Counted from the first letter of the stretch, positions 8,731-17,173 are shown. The stretch: DNA of 64,000 nt from Clostridium kluyveri (GCF_001902295.1 NZ_CP018335.1:248001-312000), one strand, 5' to 3'. Notes: generated from the letters alone by a model not told the origin. A program made the numbers and translations.

Positions 8731-9693
8731 ATGAGAATAGGAGAGATAGAATTTAAAAACAATGTATTTTTAGCTCCTATGGCAGGTATAACAGATAGGG
8801 CATTTAGAGAATTGTGTATAGAATTTAAATGTGGACTTGTTTATACTGAGATGATAAGTGCAAAAGCTTTATTTTATGGCAGCAAGGCTACAGAAAATAT
8901 GTTAGTTGTATCTCCGGTAGAAGCACCCATAGCAGTCCAAATATTTGGGAATGATCCGATCATAATGGCTAAAGCTTGTGATTATTTTAATGAAAATAAA
9001 GATATTTGTATTGTAGATATAAATATGGGTTGTCCAGCTCCTAAGATAGTAAGAAATGGAGAAGGTTCTGCACTTATGAAGAATCCAGGGCTTGCATCAG
9101 AAATAGTAAAAGAAGTAAAAAAAGCATTTTTAAAACCAGTAACTGTAAAAATGAGGATTGGTTTTGATTCTGAGAGTATAAATGCTGTAGATTTTGCTAG
9201 AGTCATGGAACAATCAGGAGCAGATGCTGTAACTATTCATGGGAGAACTAGTACTCAAATGTATAACGGTAAAGCAAATTGGGATATAATAAGTGATGTA
9301 AAACAATCAATTAAAATTCCCGTAATTGGTAATGGAGATGTATTTACTGTAGAAGATGCAAATAGACTTTTTAAATTTACTAAATGTGATGGCATAATGA
9401 TTGGAAGGGGAAGCTTGGGAAATCCATGGATATTTTCTCAGATATATGAGAATAAAAATTCCCAGTCTGTCACCTATCCTACTCCACAGCAAAAAATAGA
9501 TATGTGCATAGAACATTATAATAGGGCTATTTATTATAATGGAGAGTATAAGGCTGTGAGAGAAATGAGAAAACAAATAGGGTGGTATATAAAAGGTCTA
9601 AAAAACAGTAAGGAAATAAAAGAGAAAATTAACTGTGAAGAACGCAGTGAAATTGTACTTGAAATTTTAAATCAATACAAATTTATGTTGTAA
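8731..9693 (+). CDS. dusB: tRNA-dihydrouridine synthase
   Basis: This FMN-dependent enzyme reduces specific uridines in the tRNA D-loop to dihydrouridine using NADPH. The TIM-barrel signatures are present: MAGITDRAFR near the N-terminus, MGCPAPKI with the catalytic cysteine, and the phosphate-binding VIGNGDV and GIMIGRGSLG. The length is 320 residues. ATG 8731 has AGAGTAGG 7 nt upstream; ATG 8725, also in frame, is too close to that site. Assignment to the DusB subgroup rests on overall similarity and the Firmicutes context. Confidence 0.9.
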   Translation: MRIGEIEFKNNVFLAPMAGITDRAFRELCIEFKCGLVYTEMISAKALFYGSKATENMLVVSPVEAPIAVQIFGNDPIIMAKACDYFNENKDICIVDINMGCPAPKIVRNGEGSALMKNPGLASEIVKEVKKAFLKPVTVKMRIGFDSESINAVDFARVMEQSGADAVTIHGRTSTQMYNGKANWDIISDVKQSIKIPVIGNGDVFTVEDANRLFKFTKCDGIMIGRGSLGNPWIFSQIYENKNSQSVTYPTPQQKIDMCIEHYNRAIYYNGEYKAVREMRKQIGWYIKGLKNSKEIKEKINCEERSEIVLEILNQYKFML

Positions 9694-9753
9694 TTTTTAA
9701 TTTGATATAGGAATAATATAGTATTGTATAGTAATTTAAGGAGAATATAAAAT

Positions 9754-10572
9754 GTGAAATCAATCCTATATGCTGATTCCAATATGGCTAAATTTTATGA
9801 TGATAATAGTTTTTGGGGAAATATAAAAGATAGACTTAAAATGAGAATAAAAGAAGAGCTTTTCATAAAGGAATTGAAATTAAAAATTAAAAATGTAAAA
9901 TTTCCTCCTAATATTAATATAAATTCATATAATAGTAATATTTTAAGAGCTAAAAAAATGTGTAAAATTAAAGACATAGAATTGGCACCTAAAGTATATA
10001 GATATTTAGATTATACTCTATATAGTAAATTTCAGAAAAAGTTAATGGCTTTTAGTATTGTGGAAAGTTCTAAAATTATACTCAGAAATAAAAAAAAGAG
10101 TATAAGGTGTAGTTGTATGGCAGTTTATGATGCTGCAGATCCTATTTTATTTGATACTATATGTTATTTATCTAGGGAAGCTAAATATATAATACTTATA
10201 TCTAAAAAGATCACAAAAGTAAACAATATAAGCAAATATATTATAGCAAATTATGGAGTTACACCTATAATTACTTCTGATATAAAATTTTCTTTTAAAA
10301 ATGCAGATTTTATAATAACATCTAGAAGAATAACTATAGATAATAATAAATATGTATGGTATGTAGATAATAGCTATATACCATGTGGTAATAATATAGT
10401 AAACGATATTAGTTATAAAGTTCCTTGGGAATTTAAATATGAAGAAGTATCATTTGAACTTTTAGGATCTATACTTTCACAGATGGATGAGCGAGATGTA
10501 AAAAAATCTTTAAATTATAATGGTATATTTTTAGACAAAATAAAGTTTAATAAAAATATATTAATATTATAG
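9754..10572 (+). CDS. Unknown protein, possible Rossmann-like domain
   Basis: I do not recognise this 272-residue protein. It starts at GTG 9754 with AAGGAG at 9738-9743; a nearby ATG is followed at once by a stop. The N-terminal half is basic and rich in Lys, Asn and Ile, and is probably helical. The second half (about residues 108-200) alternates hydrophobic strands and helices (RCSCMAVYDAADP, YIILISKKI, GVTPIITSDI, ADFIITSR) in a pattern like a degenerate dinucleotide-binding fold, without a clear glycine-rich loop. No signal peptide or membrane segment is seen. It lies between dusB and greA and ends inside its own terminator. Confidence 0.75.
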   Translation: MKSILYADSNMAKFYDDNSFWGNIKDRLKMRIKEELFIKELKLKIKNVKFPPNININSYNSNILRAKKMCKIKDIELAPKVYRYLDYTLYSKFQKKLMAFSIVESSKIILRNKKKSIRCSCMAVYDAADPILFDTICYLSREAKYIILISKKITKVNNISKYIIANYGVTPIITSDIKFSFKNADFIITSRRITIDNNKYVWYVDNSYIPCGNNIVNDISYKVPWEFKYEEVSFELLGSILSQMDERDVKKSLNYNGIFLDKIKFNKNILIL

Positions 10573-10596
10573 ATATATTGAAATCTATAATATTTT
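10563..10596 (+). terminator. Terminator overlapping the stop codon of the unknown gene
   Basis: A perfect 12-bp A/T-rich stem (10563-10574 and 10583-10594, 8-nt loop) ends in TTTT. It includes the TAG at 10570-10572. Confidence 0.6.
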
Positions 10597-10614
10597 AATT
10601 AAATTTTGAAAATG

Positions 10615-10643
10615 TTGACATTGTAATAGTGCTGTTTTATAAT
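10615..10643 (+). promoter_or_regulatory. greA-lysS promoter
   Basis: TTGACA (10615-10620), a 17-bp spacer and TATAAT (10638-10643) match consensus perfectly, about 100 bp upstream of greA. Confidence 0.9.
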
Positions 10644-10748
10644 TACTTAAATGATAATTAGCGTAAATAAGGCAAGGTATATTAAAGATTTTAAGACATT
10701 ACTGGGGTATAGGAGAATTTTTATAAATTATTAAAAGGGGAGAATAAA

Positions 10749-11228
10749 ATGAGCGGATTAAAAAAATATGTTATGACCTATGAAGGCATAAAAAAGCTGG
10801 AAAATGAATTAGAATATTTAAAGACAGTCAAGAGAAAAGAAATCACTGAAAAGATTAAAGTAGCTCTTTCCTTTGGAGATTTAAGTGAAAATTCAGAATA
10901 TGATAGTGCTAAAAACGAACAAGCATTTGTAGAAGGTAGAATAGTACAACTAGAAAATATGCTTAAGAATGCCAGCATGGTAGATGAAGATGAAGTTCCA
11001 TTAGATATAGTGGGTATAGGCTCGATTGTAAAAGTTAAGGATTATGATTTAGATGAAGAAGTAGAATATTTAATTGTAGGGTCTGCGGAAGCGGATCCTA
11101 TTAATAATAAAATATCAAATGAATCCCCTGTAGGCAAAGGACTTGTGGGAAAAAAACCCGGGGATGTAATTGAAATACAGGTCCCAGATGGAGTTAGTAA
11201 GTACAAGATACTTAATATAAGAAGATAA
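10749..11228 (+). CDS. greA: Transcription elongation factor GreA
   Basis: GreA enters the secondary channel of RNA polymerase and stimulates cleavage of backtracked transcripts. The N-terminal coiled coil carries the acidic tip (LSENSEYDSAKNEQ), and the C-terminal FKBP-like domain has the SPVGKGLVGKKPGDVIEI signature. It is 159 residues long with AAAGGGGAG upstream of ATG 10749. It is 17 bp from lysS and probably shares its transcript, an arrangement common in clostridia. Confidence 0.96.
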   Translation: MSGLKKYVMTYEGIKKLENELEYLKTVKRKEITEKIKVALSFGDLSENSEYDSAKNEQAFVEGRIVQLENMLKNASMVDEDEVPLDIVGIGSIVKVKDYDLDEEVEYLIVGSAEADPINNKISNESPVGKGLVGKKPGDVIEIQVPDGVSKYKILNIRR

Positions 11229-11245
11229 TTTGGAGGGTAATGTCA

Positions 11246-12754
11246 ATGGCAAAAGAGGAAAAAAATTTACATGTACTAGAAGAGAATTTCAATCAATTGA
11301 TAAGGGAGAGGATACAAAAGTTTAAAAATTTACAAGAGCAAAATAAAGATCCCTTTGAGGTATATAAGGTTGAGAGAACCCATACTTCAAAGGAAATAAA
11401 AGATAACTATGAAACTTTAGATGGCACAGATGTTACTGTGGCTGGAAGACTAATGTCTAAAAGAGTTCATGGAAAGGCTGGATTTTCAGATTTATATGAT
11501 AGATATGGTAAAATTCAACTATATATAAAGATAAATGATGTAGGAGAAGAAAAATTAAAAGAGTATAAATCCTATGACATAGGGGATATTTTATCTGTAA
11601 GTGGCAAGGTTTTTAAGACTAAAACAGGAGAAGTATCAATTCATATTACGGATTTTCAACTTGCAGCTAAATCACTTAAACCTCTTCCAGAAAAATGGCA
11701 TGGACTTAAGGATCCGGATTTGAGATATAGGCAAAGATATGTGGATTTGATAATAAATCAGGATGTTAGAGATACCTTTTTAAAGAGGACTGCTGTAATA
11801 AGAGCTATAAGGGAATTTTTAGATAGTAGAGATTACATAGAGGTAGAGACACCCATACTGTCATCAATAGCTGGTGGAGCAGCTGCTAAGCCATTTATAA
11901 CTCATCATAATGCTTTGGATATAGACATGTATTTAAGAATAGCAACTGAATTATATTTAAAAAGGCTAATAGTAGGTGGCTTTGAAAAAGTATATGAGAT
12001 AGGTAAAAATTTTAGAAATGAAGGAATAGATGTAAGGCATAATCCTGAATTTACAGCTATGGAATTATATGAAGCTTTTTCAGATTATAATGATATGATG
12101 GAGTTAACTGAGAATATGCTGGCATATGTATGTGAAAAGGTGCTTGGCACTACAAAAGTTACATATCAGGATACGGAAATAGACTTTAAACCTCCTTGGA
12201 ATAGAATTACTATGGTAGATGCAGTTAAACAATTTACGAAAGTAGATTTTAGTGAAGTTGAAAGTGATGATGAAGCTAGAAAGATTGCTGTTGAAAAAAA
12301 TATTGAACTTAAAAAAGAATTAAAGGATTGTACAAAAGGGGATATATTAGTGGGAATGTTTGAAGAATTTTGTGAACATAAATTTATTCAACCAACTTTT
12401 GTAATGGATTATCCTGTTGAAATATCACCTTTAACTAAAAAGAAAAGAGGAAATGATAAATATACTGAGAGATTTGAGGGCTTTATATTTGGTAGAGAGG
12501 TATGTAATGCATATTCAGAGTTAAATGATCCTATAGTTCAGAGGGAAAGATTTATGCAGCAGATAAGAGAAAGAGAACTAGGAGATGATGAAGCCTATAT
12601 GATGGATGAAGATTTTATAAATGCTCTTGAAATAGGCATGCCTCCTACAGGAGGACTTGGGATAGGTCTGGATAGAATTATAATGTTTCTTACAAATTCT
12701 TATTCTATAAGAGATGTTATATTATTTCCTACTATGAAGCCAAGTCAACAGTAG
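11246..12754 (+). CDS. lysS: Lysyl-tRNA synthetase, class II
   Basis: It charges tRNA-Lys. The N-terminal OB-fold anticodon-binding domain (about residues 55-150) is followed by the class II core. Motif 2 lies in KNFRNEGIDVRHNPEFTAMELYEAF and motif 3 in GLGIGLDRIIM. ATG 11246 is preferred because GGAGGG (11232-11237) is 8 nt away; ATG 11240 would be only 2 nt from it. The protein is 502 residues long. Confidence 0.96.
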   Translation: MAKEEKNLHVLEENFNQLIRERIQKFKNLQEQNKDPFEVYKVERTHTSKEIKDNYETLDGTDVTVAGRLMSKRVHGKAGFSDLYDRYGKIQLYIKINDVGEEKLKEYKSYDIGDILSVSGKVFKTKTGEVSIHITDFQLAAKSLKPLPEKWHGLKDPDLRYRQRYVDLIINQDVRDTFLKRTAVIRAIREFLDSRDYIEVETPILSSIAGGAAAKPFITHHNALDIDMYLRIATELYLKRLIVGGFEKVYEIGKNFRNEGIDVRHNPEFTAMELYEAFSDYNDMMELTENMLAYVCEKVLGTTKVTYQDTEIDFKPPWNRITMVDAVKQFTKVDFSEVESDDEARKIAVEKNIELKKELKDCTKGDILVGMFEEFCEHKFIQPTFVMDYPVEISPLTKKKRGNDKYTERFEGFIFGREVCNAYSELNDPIVQRERFMQQIRERELGDDEAYMMDEDFINALEIGMPPTGGLGIGLDRIIMFLTNSYSIRDVILFPTMKPSQQ

Positions 12755-12790
12755 AAAGTATTCCTTAATAAGTAAACTTTATCTTAATTT

Positions 12791-12804
12791 AAGAATCACT
12801 TGAT
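12791..12804 (-). repeat. Terminal remnant of the 150-bp structured repeat
   Basis: AAGAATCACTTGAT is the exact reverse complement of the outer end of the repeat copy at 54064-54214. Nothing else of the element is recognisable here. The rest of 12755-12860 is A/T-rich and without features. Confidence 0.4.
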
Positions 12805-12860
12805 GTTATAGCATAAAAATTTGAAATCCATAAATTTTTAGATTTATTAGTAAAAAAATA

Positions 12861-12888
12861 TTGCATTTTTTAAATTGCGTGATATAAT
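12861..12888 (+). promoter_or_regulatory. tRNA-Asn promoter
   Basis: TTGCAT (12861-12866), a 16-bp spacer and TATAAT (12883-12888) end 16 bp before the tRNA. Confidence 0.65.
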
Positions 12889-12904
12889 AATACATGTGAG
12901 TTCT

Positions 12905-12979
12905 TCCGTGGTAGCTCAATGGTGGAGCATTCGGCTGTTAACCGAAGGGTTGGAGGTTCGAATCCTCTCCACGGAGCCA
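12905..12979 (+). tRNA. tRNA-Asn (GTT)
   Basis: Acceptor TCCGTGG pairs with CCACGGA, the discriminator is G, and CCA is encoded. The anticodon loop CTGTTAA gives GTT. It stands alone between lysS and the glyS leader. Confidence 0.95.
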
Positions 12980-13047
12980 TTTTATTTTTTGTAATGGTTA
13001 AAAGCTTACTTAGTTATAGTTACATGTAGTAATTAACAGATAGGTAT

Positions 13048-13245
13048 TATAATTTAATAAGTTGCTTTGATAAAGGATAGTAACAATTTAAGTCTCTAGA
13101 TGGAAAGAGAAGTTGTGGATGGTGTAAACAACTGAGATTTTATTGTGAAGGAACTTTGGAGTTATATGTTTAAAAGATGAGCTTGTGCTAAAAAGGGTGG
13201 AACCGCGGATATGAAATTCGTCCCTTAAAGGCAGGCTTTTTTTAT
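13048..13245 (+). promoter_or_regulatory. T-box leader of glyS
   Basis: The diagnostic T-box AGGGTGGAACCGCG is at 13194-13207, followed by an antiterminator partner (TCGTCCCTT) and a T-run at 13237-13243. Upstream, a stem-I-like structure is visible: AAGTCTC/GAGATTT enclosing AGTTGT/ACAACT. An AGTA motif lies on its 5' side, opposite GAA followed by GGA (13150-13152). GGA is a glycine codon and is the likely specifier. Uncharged tRNA-Gly should stabilise the antiterminator and allow glyS transcription. TATAAT at 13048-13053 is a likely -10 without a clear -35. The terminator helix itself is imperfect. Confidence 0.88.
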
Positions 13246-13297
13246 ATTTAAAAATCTAAATATAATTTAAATTGATTATGGGAAGGAGAAATAATTT

Positions 13298-14689
13298 ATG
13301 CCTTTTGAAAAAACTATGGATAAGATAGTAGCTTTAGCTAAGAATAGGGGATTTGTATATCCAGGATCGGATATATATGGAGGATTGGCTAATACATGGG
13401 ACTATGGTCCTATTGGGGTAGAATTAAAGAACAACGTAAAAAAAGCGTGGTGGCAAAAGTTTGTACATGAAAGTCAGTATAATGTGGGTATAGACTGTGC
13501 CATACTTATGAATAACGAAGTCTGGGTTGCTTCAGGTCATGTAGGAAATTTTTCGGATCCGCTTATGGATTGTAAGGAATGTAAATCAAGATTTAGAGCT
13601 GATAAGTTAGTTGAGGAACACATGACTTCAAAGGGTGTAGAGAAAGCTAGTGCAGATGGCTGGAACAATGAAAAGTTAAAAAAGTATATAGATGATAATA
13701 ATATTGTTTGTCCTGATTGCGGAAAAACAAATTTTACAGACATCAGACAGTTTAATCTTATGTTCAAGACTTTTCAAGGGGTTACGGAGGATTCAAAATC
13801 AGAAATATATTTAAGGCCAGAAACAGCACAGGGTATATTTGTGAATTTTAAAAATGTCCAAAGAACAAGTAGAAAAAAAATACCTTTTGGAATAGCTCAG
13901 ATAGGAAAAGCCTTCAGAAATGAAATAACTCCAGGAAACTTTACTTTTAGAACTAGAGAATTTGAACAGATGGAATTAGAATTTTTCTGTGAACCTGGTA
14001 CTGATTTAGAATGGCATAATTACTGGAAAGAGTATTGCTGGGAATTTTTATTGAAACTTGGCATAAAAGAGGAAAATATAAGATTTAGAGTTCATGAAAA
14101 AGAAGAACTTTCTCATTACAGTAATGCCACTTCAGATATTGAATATTTATTTCCATTTGGATGGGGAGAACTTTGGGGTATAGCAGATAGAACTGATTAT
14201 GATTTAACTCAACATCAAAATCGTTCGGGAAAAGATATGACTTATTTAAATCCAGTCACTAATGAAAGGTATATACCTTATTGTATAGAACCCTCTGTAG
14301 GAGCTGATAGAGCAGTGCTTGCATTTTTAGTTGATGCCTATGATGAAGAAGAACTAGAAGGAGGAGATGTAAGAACAGTAATGCATTTCCACCCTGCTAT
14401 AGCGCCCTTTAAGGCTGCCATTTTACCTTTAAGTAAAAAGTTGTCGGAGAAAGCTCTGGATGTTTATAATATGCTGAGGAAAGATTTTAATGTGGATTAT
14501 GATGATGCTGGGAGTATAGGCAAAAGATATAGAAGAGAAGATGAAATTGGTACACCATATTGTATAACTATAGATTTTGATACTATGGATAATGACACCG
14601 TTACTATAAGAGATAGGGATACTATGAAACAATTTAGAGTAAAAATAGATGAATTGAAAGACTTCATGAAAGAAAAAATACAGTTTTAG
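13298..14689 (+). CDS. glyS: Glycyl-tRNA synthetase, homodimeric type
   Basis: It charges tRNA-Gly. This is the single-chain alpha2 enzyme, not the bacterial alpha-beta form. Class II features include the N-terminal GFVYPGSDIYGGLANTWDYGP signature, motif 2 around FRNEITPGNFTFRTREFEQME, and motif 3 (EPSVGADRAVLAFL). Two pairs, CKEC and CPDC, suggest a zinc-binding insertion. The C-terminal anticodon-binding domain is complete (463 residues). GGGAAGGAG precedes ATG 13298. Expression is controlled by the T-box leader and ends at a strong hairpin. Confidence 0.96.
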   Translation: MPFEKTMDKIVALAKNRGFVYPGSDIYGGLANTWDYGPIGVELKNNVKKAWWQKFVHESQYNVGIDCAILMNNEVWVASGHVGNFSDPLMDCKECKSRFRADKLVEEHMTSKGVEKASADGWNNEKLKKYIDDNNIVCPDCGKTNFTDIRQFNLMFKTFQGVTEDSKSEIYLRPETAQGIFVNFKNVQRTSRKKIPFGIAQIGKAFRNEITPGNFTFRTREFEQMELEFFCEPGTDLEWHNYWKEYCWEFLLKLGIKEENIRFRVHEKEELSHYSNATSDIEYLFPFGWGELWGIADRTDYDLTQHQNRSGKDMTYLNPVTNERYIPYCIEPSVGADRAVLAFLVDAYDEEELEGGDVRTVMHFHPAIAPFKAAILPLSKKLSEKALDVYNMLRKDFNVDYDDAGSIGKRYRREDEIGTPYCITIDFDTMDNDTVTIRDRDTMKQFRVKIDELKDFMKEKIQF

Positions 14690-14694
14690 TAGGT

Positions 14695-14760
14695 GTATCA
14701 TGTTAATTTTATTACCTCTATTAAGAGGCAGTGAAATTAGCATGATACTATTTTTATTTA
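14695..14760 (+). terminator. Terminator after glyS
   Basis: A 15-bp stem with one G-T pair (14695-14709 and 14734-14748) encloses an inner CCTCT/AGAGG hairpin and is followed by TATTTTTATTTA. Confidence 0.85.
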
Positions 14761-14811
14761 TTGTAAATATTTACCATAAATTATTTTAATTGCATGTCAA
14801 TAAATATTCTA

Positions 14812-14920
14812 CAGCAAAAATTTACCGGACTTTCGTCCGGTAAATTAGGGTTTAATCATGGGGATATGTTATATGTTTAATTAAAACTTGGGGAATTATA
14901 TTAATGTTTTCTTACGACAC
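14812..14920 (-). ncRNA. Candidate C-rich small RNA
   Basis: On the minus strand a promoter (TTGAAA at 14951-14956, 18-bp spacer, TATACT at 14927-14932) is followed about 75 nt after the predicted start by a perfect 12-bp hairpin (14819-14846, stem AATTTACCGGAC, loop GAAA) and a run of five U. The predicted RNA of about 105 nt has no credible reading frame. It carries two CCCC motifs (14890-14893 and 14860-14863) and one CCC (14848-14850), which appear unpaired. C-rich single-stranded motifs are typical of Gram-positive sRNAs that pair with Shine-Dalgarno sequences. The terminator is convincing; expression is inferred. Confidence 0.6.
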
Positions 14921-14926
14921 AACTAG

Positions 14927-14956
14927 AGTATATCACAAGTGAATGATAATTTTCAA
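14927..14956 (-). promoter_or_regulatory. Minus-strand promoter of the candidate sRNA
   Basis: TTGAAA (14951-14956), an 18-bp spacer and TATACT (14927-14932), read on the minus strand. Confidence 0.55.
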
Positions 14957-15137
14957 TAGCGAAATATAAAATCATTAAATTAAGTATTTTCATATAATTT
15001 TGATTTTACTAGACAATTTCATCTTAAAGATAGATGTATATTATATTTTTCATAAAATCATATCTGTTTTATTTCCAATATTTGCATTGTCATCATATGC
15101 TTTTATAAAATATTATGTTATTATATAATCAAGTATA

Positions 15138-15285
15138 GGTTTATCTAAAGTGGCAATTAGATATATTCCATCTCTTTTAAAGGGGAGATGAGTACTGCTG
15201 CGTGCTTGGATAAGTTGTTCTAAGGTTCAGATGAAGAAAAACATTTCTCATAAATGAACTCACCTGAACCCTTGAATTACTTGAT
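15138..15285 (-). repeat. Structured intergenic repeat, copy A
   Basis: On the minus strand this aligns over its whole length with the copies at 16697-16847 and 54064-54214. Shared features are the ATCAAGT end, a GGTTCAG/CTGAACC hairpin and a second domain with an outer TTATCYAA/TTGGATAA stem. The inner hairpin here is CATCTC/GAGATG where copy D has CTCCTAT/ATAGGAG: different bases, same pairing. It ends 29 bp before murD. No reading frame is present. The preceding stretch 14957-15137 is A/T-rich and shows nothing recognisable. Confidence 0.8.
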
Positions 15286-15314
15286 TGTAATAGGCTTATT
15301 TTGGAGGTTTTTAA

Positions 15315-16691
15315 ATGAAAAGAAATTTCGATGACTTTAAACAATTCATAAAATGTAAAAAAATAGGGGTAGTGGGAATAGGAATAAGTAATAAACCCTT
15401 AATTGATTTTTTATTAAAATTAGGTGCTAGGGTGAGTGCTTTCGATAAAAAAAGTCCAGATGAGATTGGAGAGGTAGCTAGAGAATTAAAAGAAAAAGAT
15501 GTAGATTTGGTATTGGGTGAAAAATATCTTAATGATTTAAGTGATTTTGATGTAATATTTAAGACACCTTCCATGAGGATAGATAGTCCAGCCTTTGTAA
15601 AAGCTAAAGAAAAGGGTGCATATGTAACCTCTGAAATGGAGGAGTTTATTAGATATTGTCCTGCTAAAATATATGGTGTAACTGGAAGTGATGGAAAAAC
15701 TACAACTACTACGCTTATGTATAGTATTTTGAAGAAGCAGGGATATAAAAGTTGGATAGGTGGAAATATAGGTACTCCTTTATTTTCTAAGGTAGAAGAA
15801 ATAAGACCTGATGATAGAGTTGTAATTGAGTTATCCAGTTTTCAATTAATGACTATGAATATTTCACCTGAAGTGGCAGTTATAACTAATGTAAGTCCTA
15901 ATCATCTGGATATTCATAAAGATATGGAAGAATATATAATGGCTAAAAAGAATATATTTAAATATCAGTCTAATTCAGATTTATTAGTATTAAATAAAGA
16001 CAATGAGTTAACAAATTCTATGACAGGAGAAGCTTTGGGAAAAGTAAAACAATTTAGCATTAAAGAAAAGTTAAATAAAGGAGGATATTTAAATAAGGAT
16101 AGTTTGTGTATAGATGGAGATGAAGTATGTAAACTATCAGAAATTAAGCTTAAAGGGATGCACAATGTAGAAAATCTTTTGGCAGCTTTTTGTGCTCTAA
16201 AAGATGATGTGAATATTGAAAGTATGAGAGAAGTTGCTACTACTTTTTCAGGAGTGGAGCATAGATGTGAATTTGTAAGAGAAATAGACGGGGTAAAATA
16301 TTATAATGATTCTATCGCTTCAAGTCCTACAAGGACATTAGCCGCTCTTAAAGCTTTTGAAAAACCTGTAATATTAATAGCTGGTGGATATGATAAAAAA
16401 ATACCTTTTGATATCTTAGCAGAAGAGGGATATTCGAAAATTAAAACTTTAGTACTTATAGGAGCTACGAAATATAAAATAAAAGAGGCTTTTGAAAATC
16501 TTGAGCTTAAAAAACAGGTTCACATACCAATCATAATGGCTAATTCTTTAGTTGAAGCCGTAAATTCAGCAAGGAAAGTATCACGTAGGGGTGATGTAGT
16601 TACTTTATCTCCTGCTTGTGCTAGTTTTGATATGTTCGCTAATTTTGAAATAAGAGGAAATATGTTTAAAGAAATAATCAATCGTATGTAA
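15315..16691 (+). CDS. murD: UDP-N-acetylmuramoyl-L-alanine--D-glutamate ligase
   Basis: MurD adds D-glutamate to UDP-MurNAc-L-Ala in the cytoplasmic stage of peptidoglycan synthesis. The three Mur ligase domains are visible: an N-terminal Rossmann-like UDP-binding region (GVVGIGISNKPLIDFLLKLGA), the ATP-binding loop GVTGSDGKTTTT, and a C-terminal domain with YNDSIASSPTRTLAAL and AGGYDK. It has 458 residues and a strong GGAGG before ATG 15315. It stands alone, with inverted copies of the 150-bp repeat on either side; the downstream one begins 6 bp after the stop. Confidence 0.95.
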   Translation: MKRNFDDFKQFIKCKKIGVVGIGISNKPLIDFLLKLGARVSAFDKKSPDEIGEVARELKEKDVDLVLGEKYLNDLSDFDVIFKTPSMRIDSPAFVKAKEKGAYVTSEMEEFIRYCPAKIYGVTGSDGKTTTTTLMYSILKKQGYKSWIGGNIGTPLFSKVEEIRPDDRVVIELSSFQLMTMNISPEVAVITNVSPNHLDIHKDMEEYIMAKKNIFKYQSNSDLLVLNKDNELTNSMTGEALGKVKQFSIKEKLNKGGYLNKDSLCIDGDEVCKLSEIKLKGMHNVENLLAAFCALKDDVNIESMREVATTFSGVEHRCEFVREIDGVKYYNDSIASSPTRTLAALKAFEKPVILIAGGYDKKIPFDILAEEGYSKIKTLVLIGATKYKIKEAFENLELKKQVHIPIIMANSLVEAVNSARKVSRRGDVVTLSPACASFDMFANFEIRGNMFKEIINRM

Positions 16692-16696
16692 TTGAT

Positions 16697-16847
16697 ATTA
16701 AATGATTCTAAGGTTCATGTGGAGTTTGCTATAGAGAAATACTTATCTCCATCTGAACCCTAAAAAGATTTATCTAGGCGCGTAGAGTGCTTATCTCCGA
16801 CCTTAAAAAAGCTGGGAATGTTAGCTAATTCTAGCCTTCGAATAAAA
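16697..16847 (+). repeat. Structured intergenic repeat, copy B
   Basis: Plus-strand copy of the repeat family. It shares TTTGCTATAGAGAAATA and GTGCTTATCTCC with copy D exactly, and has a GGTTCA/TGAACC stem. It starts 6 bp after the murD stop and runs up to the terminator at 16854. Confidence 0.8.
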
Positions 16848-16853
16848 TATTTT

Positions 16854-16893
16854 AAAAAGAGAAACTAACTTTTTGTGGCGAGTTTCTCTTTTT
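16854..16893 (+). terminator. Terminator after murD
   Basis: A perfect 13-bp stem (AAAAAGAGAAACT/AGTTTCTCTTTTT) with a 14-nt loop ends in a T-run. Confidence 0.88.
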
Positions 16894-17107
16894 CTCGGAG
16901 TTAATATGAAGGTATGAGATAACGTTTCCTAGTGTATCCTTATGTGAATATGATAGAGTTTTGCAGAAATTAATAGAATCAATTAGATAAGCAGAGTATA
17001 TGATGATTGTACTTATAGAATAAAAATCAAGTTGTGGTATGATATCAAATGTCATAAGTTGATAAGGGGTTTTGTCCATAAAAACGTAAAAAATCTTTTT
17101 AAATTTA

Positions 17108-17136
17108 TTGACAAAGTTGAGAATATATGATAAACT
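17108..17136 (+). promoter_or_regulatory. rRNA operon promoter
   Basis: TTGACA (17108-17113), a 17-bp spacer and TAAACT (17131-17136). A short hairpin (CCATT/AATGG) follows in the leader. The stretch 16894-17107 holds nothing else I can identify. Confidence 0.8.
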
Positions 17137-17173
17137 ACAAAAGCCATTGAAGAGAAATGGTATATGATCCTTG

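Noticed and set aside
14819..14846. Second glyS terminator on the plus strand
   Set aside because: No T-run follows on the plus side; the run lies on the minus-strand 3' side, so the hairpin reads as a minus-strand terminator.
16852..17079. 75-residue minus-strand frame before the rRNA operon
   Set aside because: It overlaps the murD terminator and has no start signal; the region reads as non-coding leader DNA.
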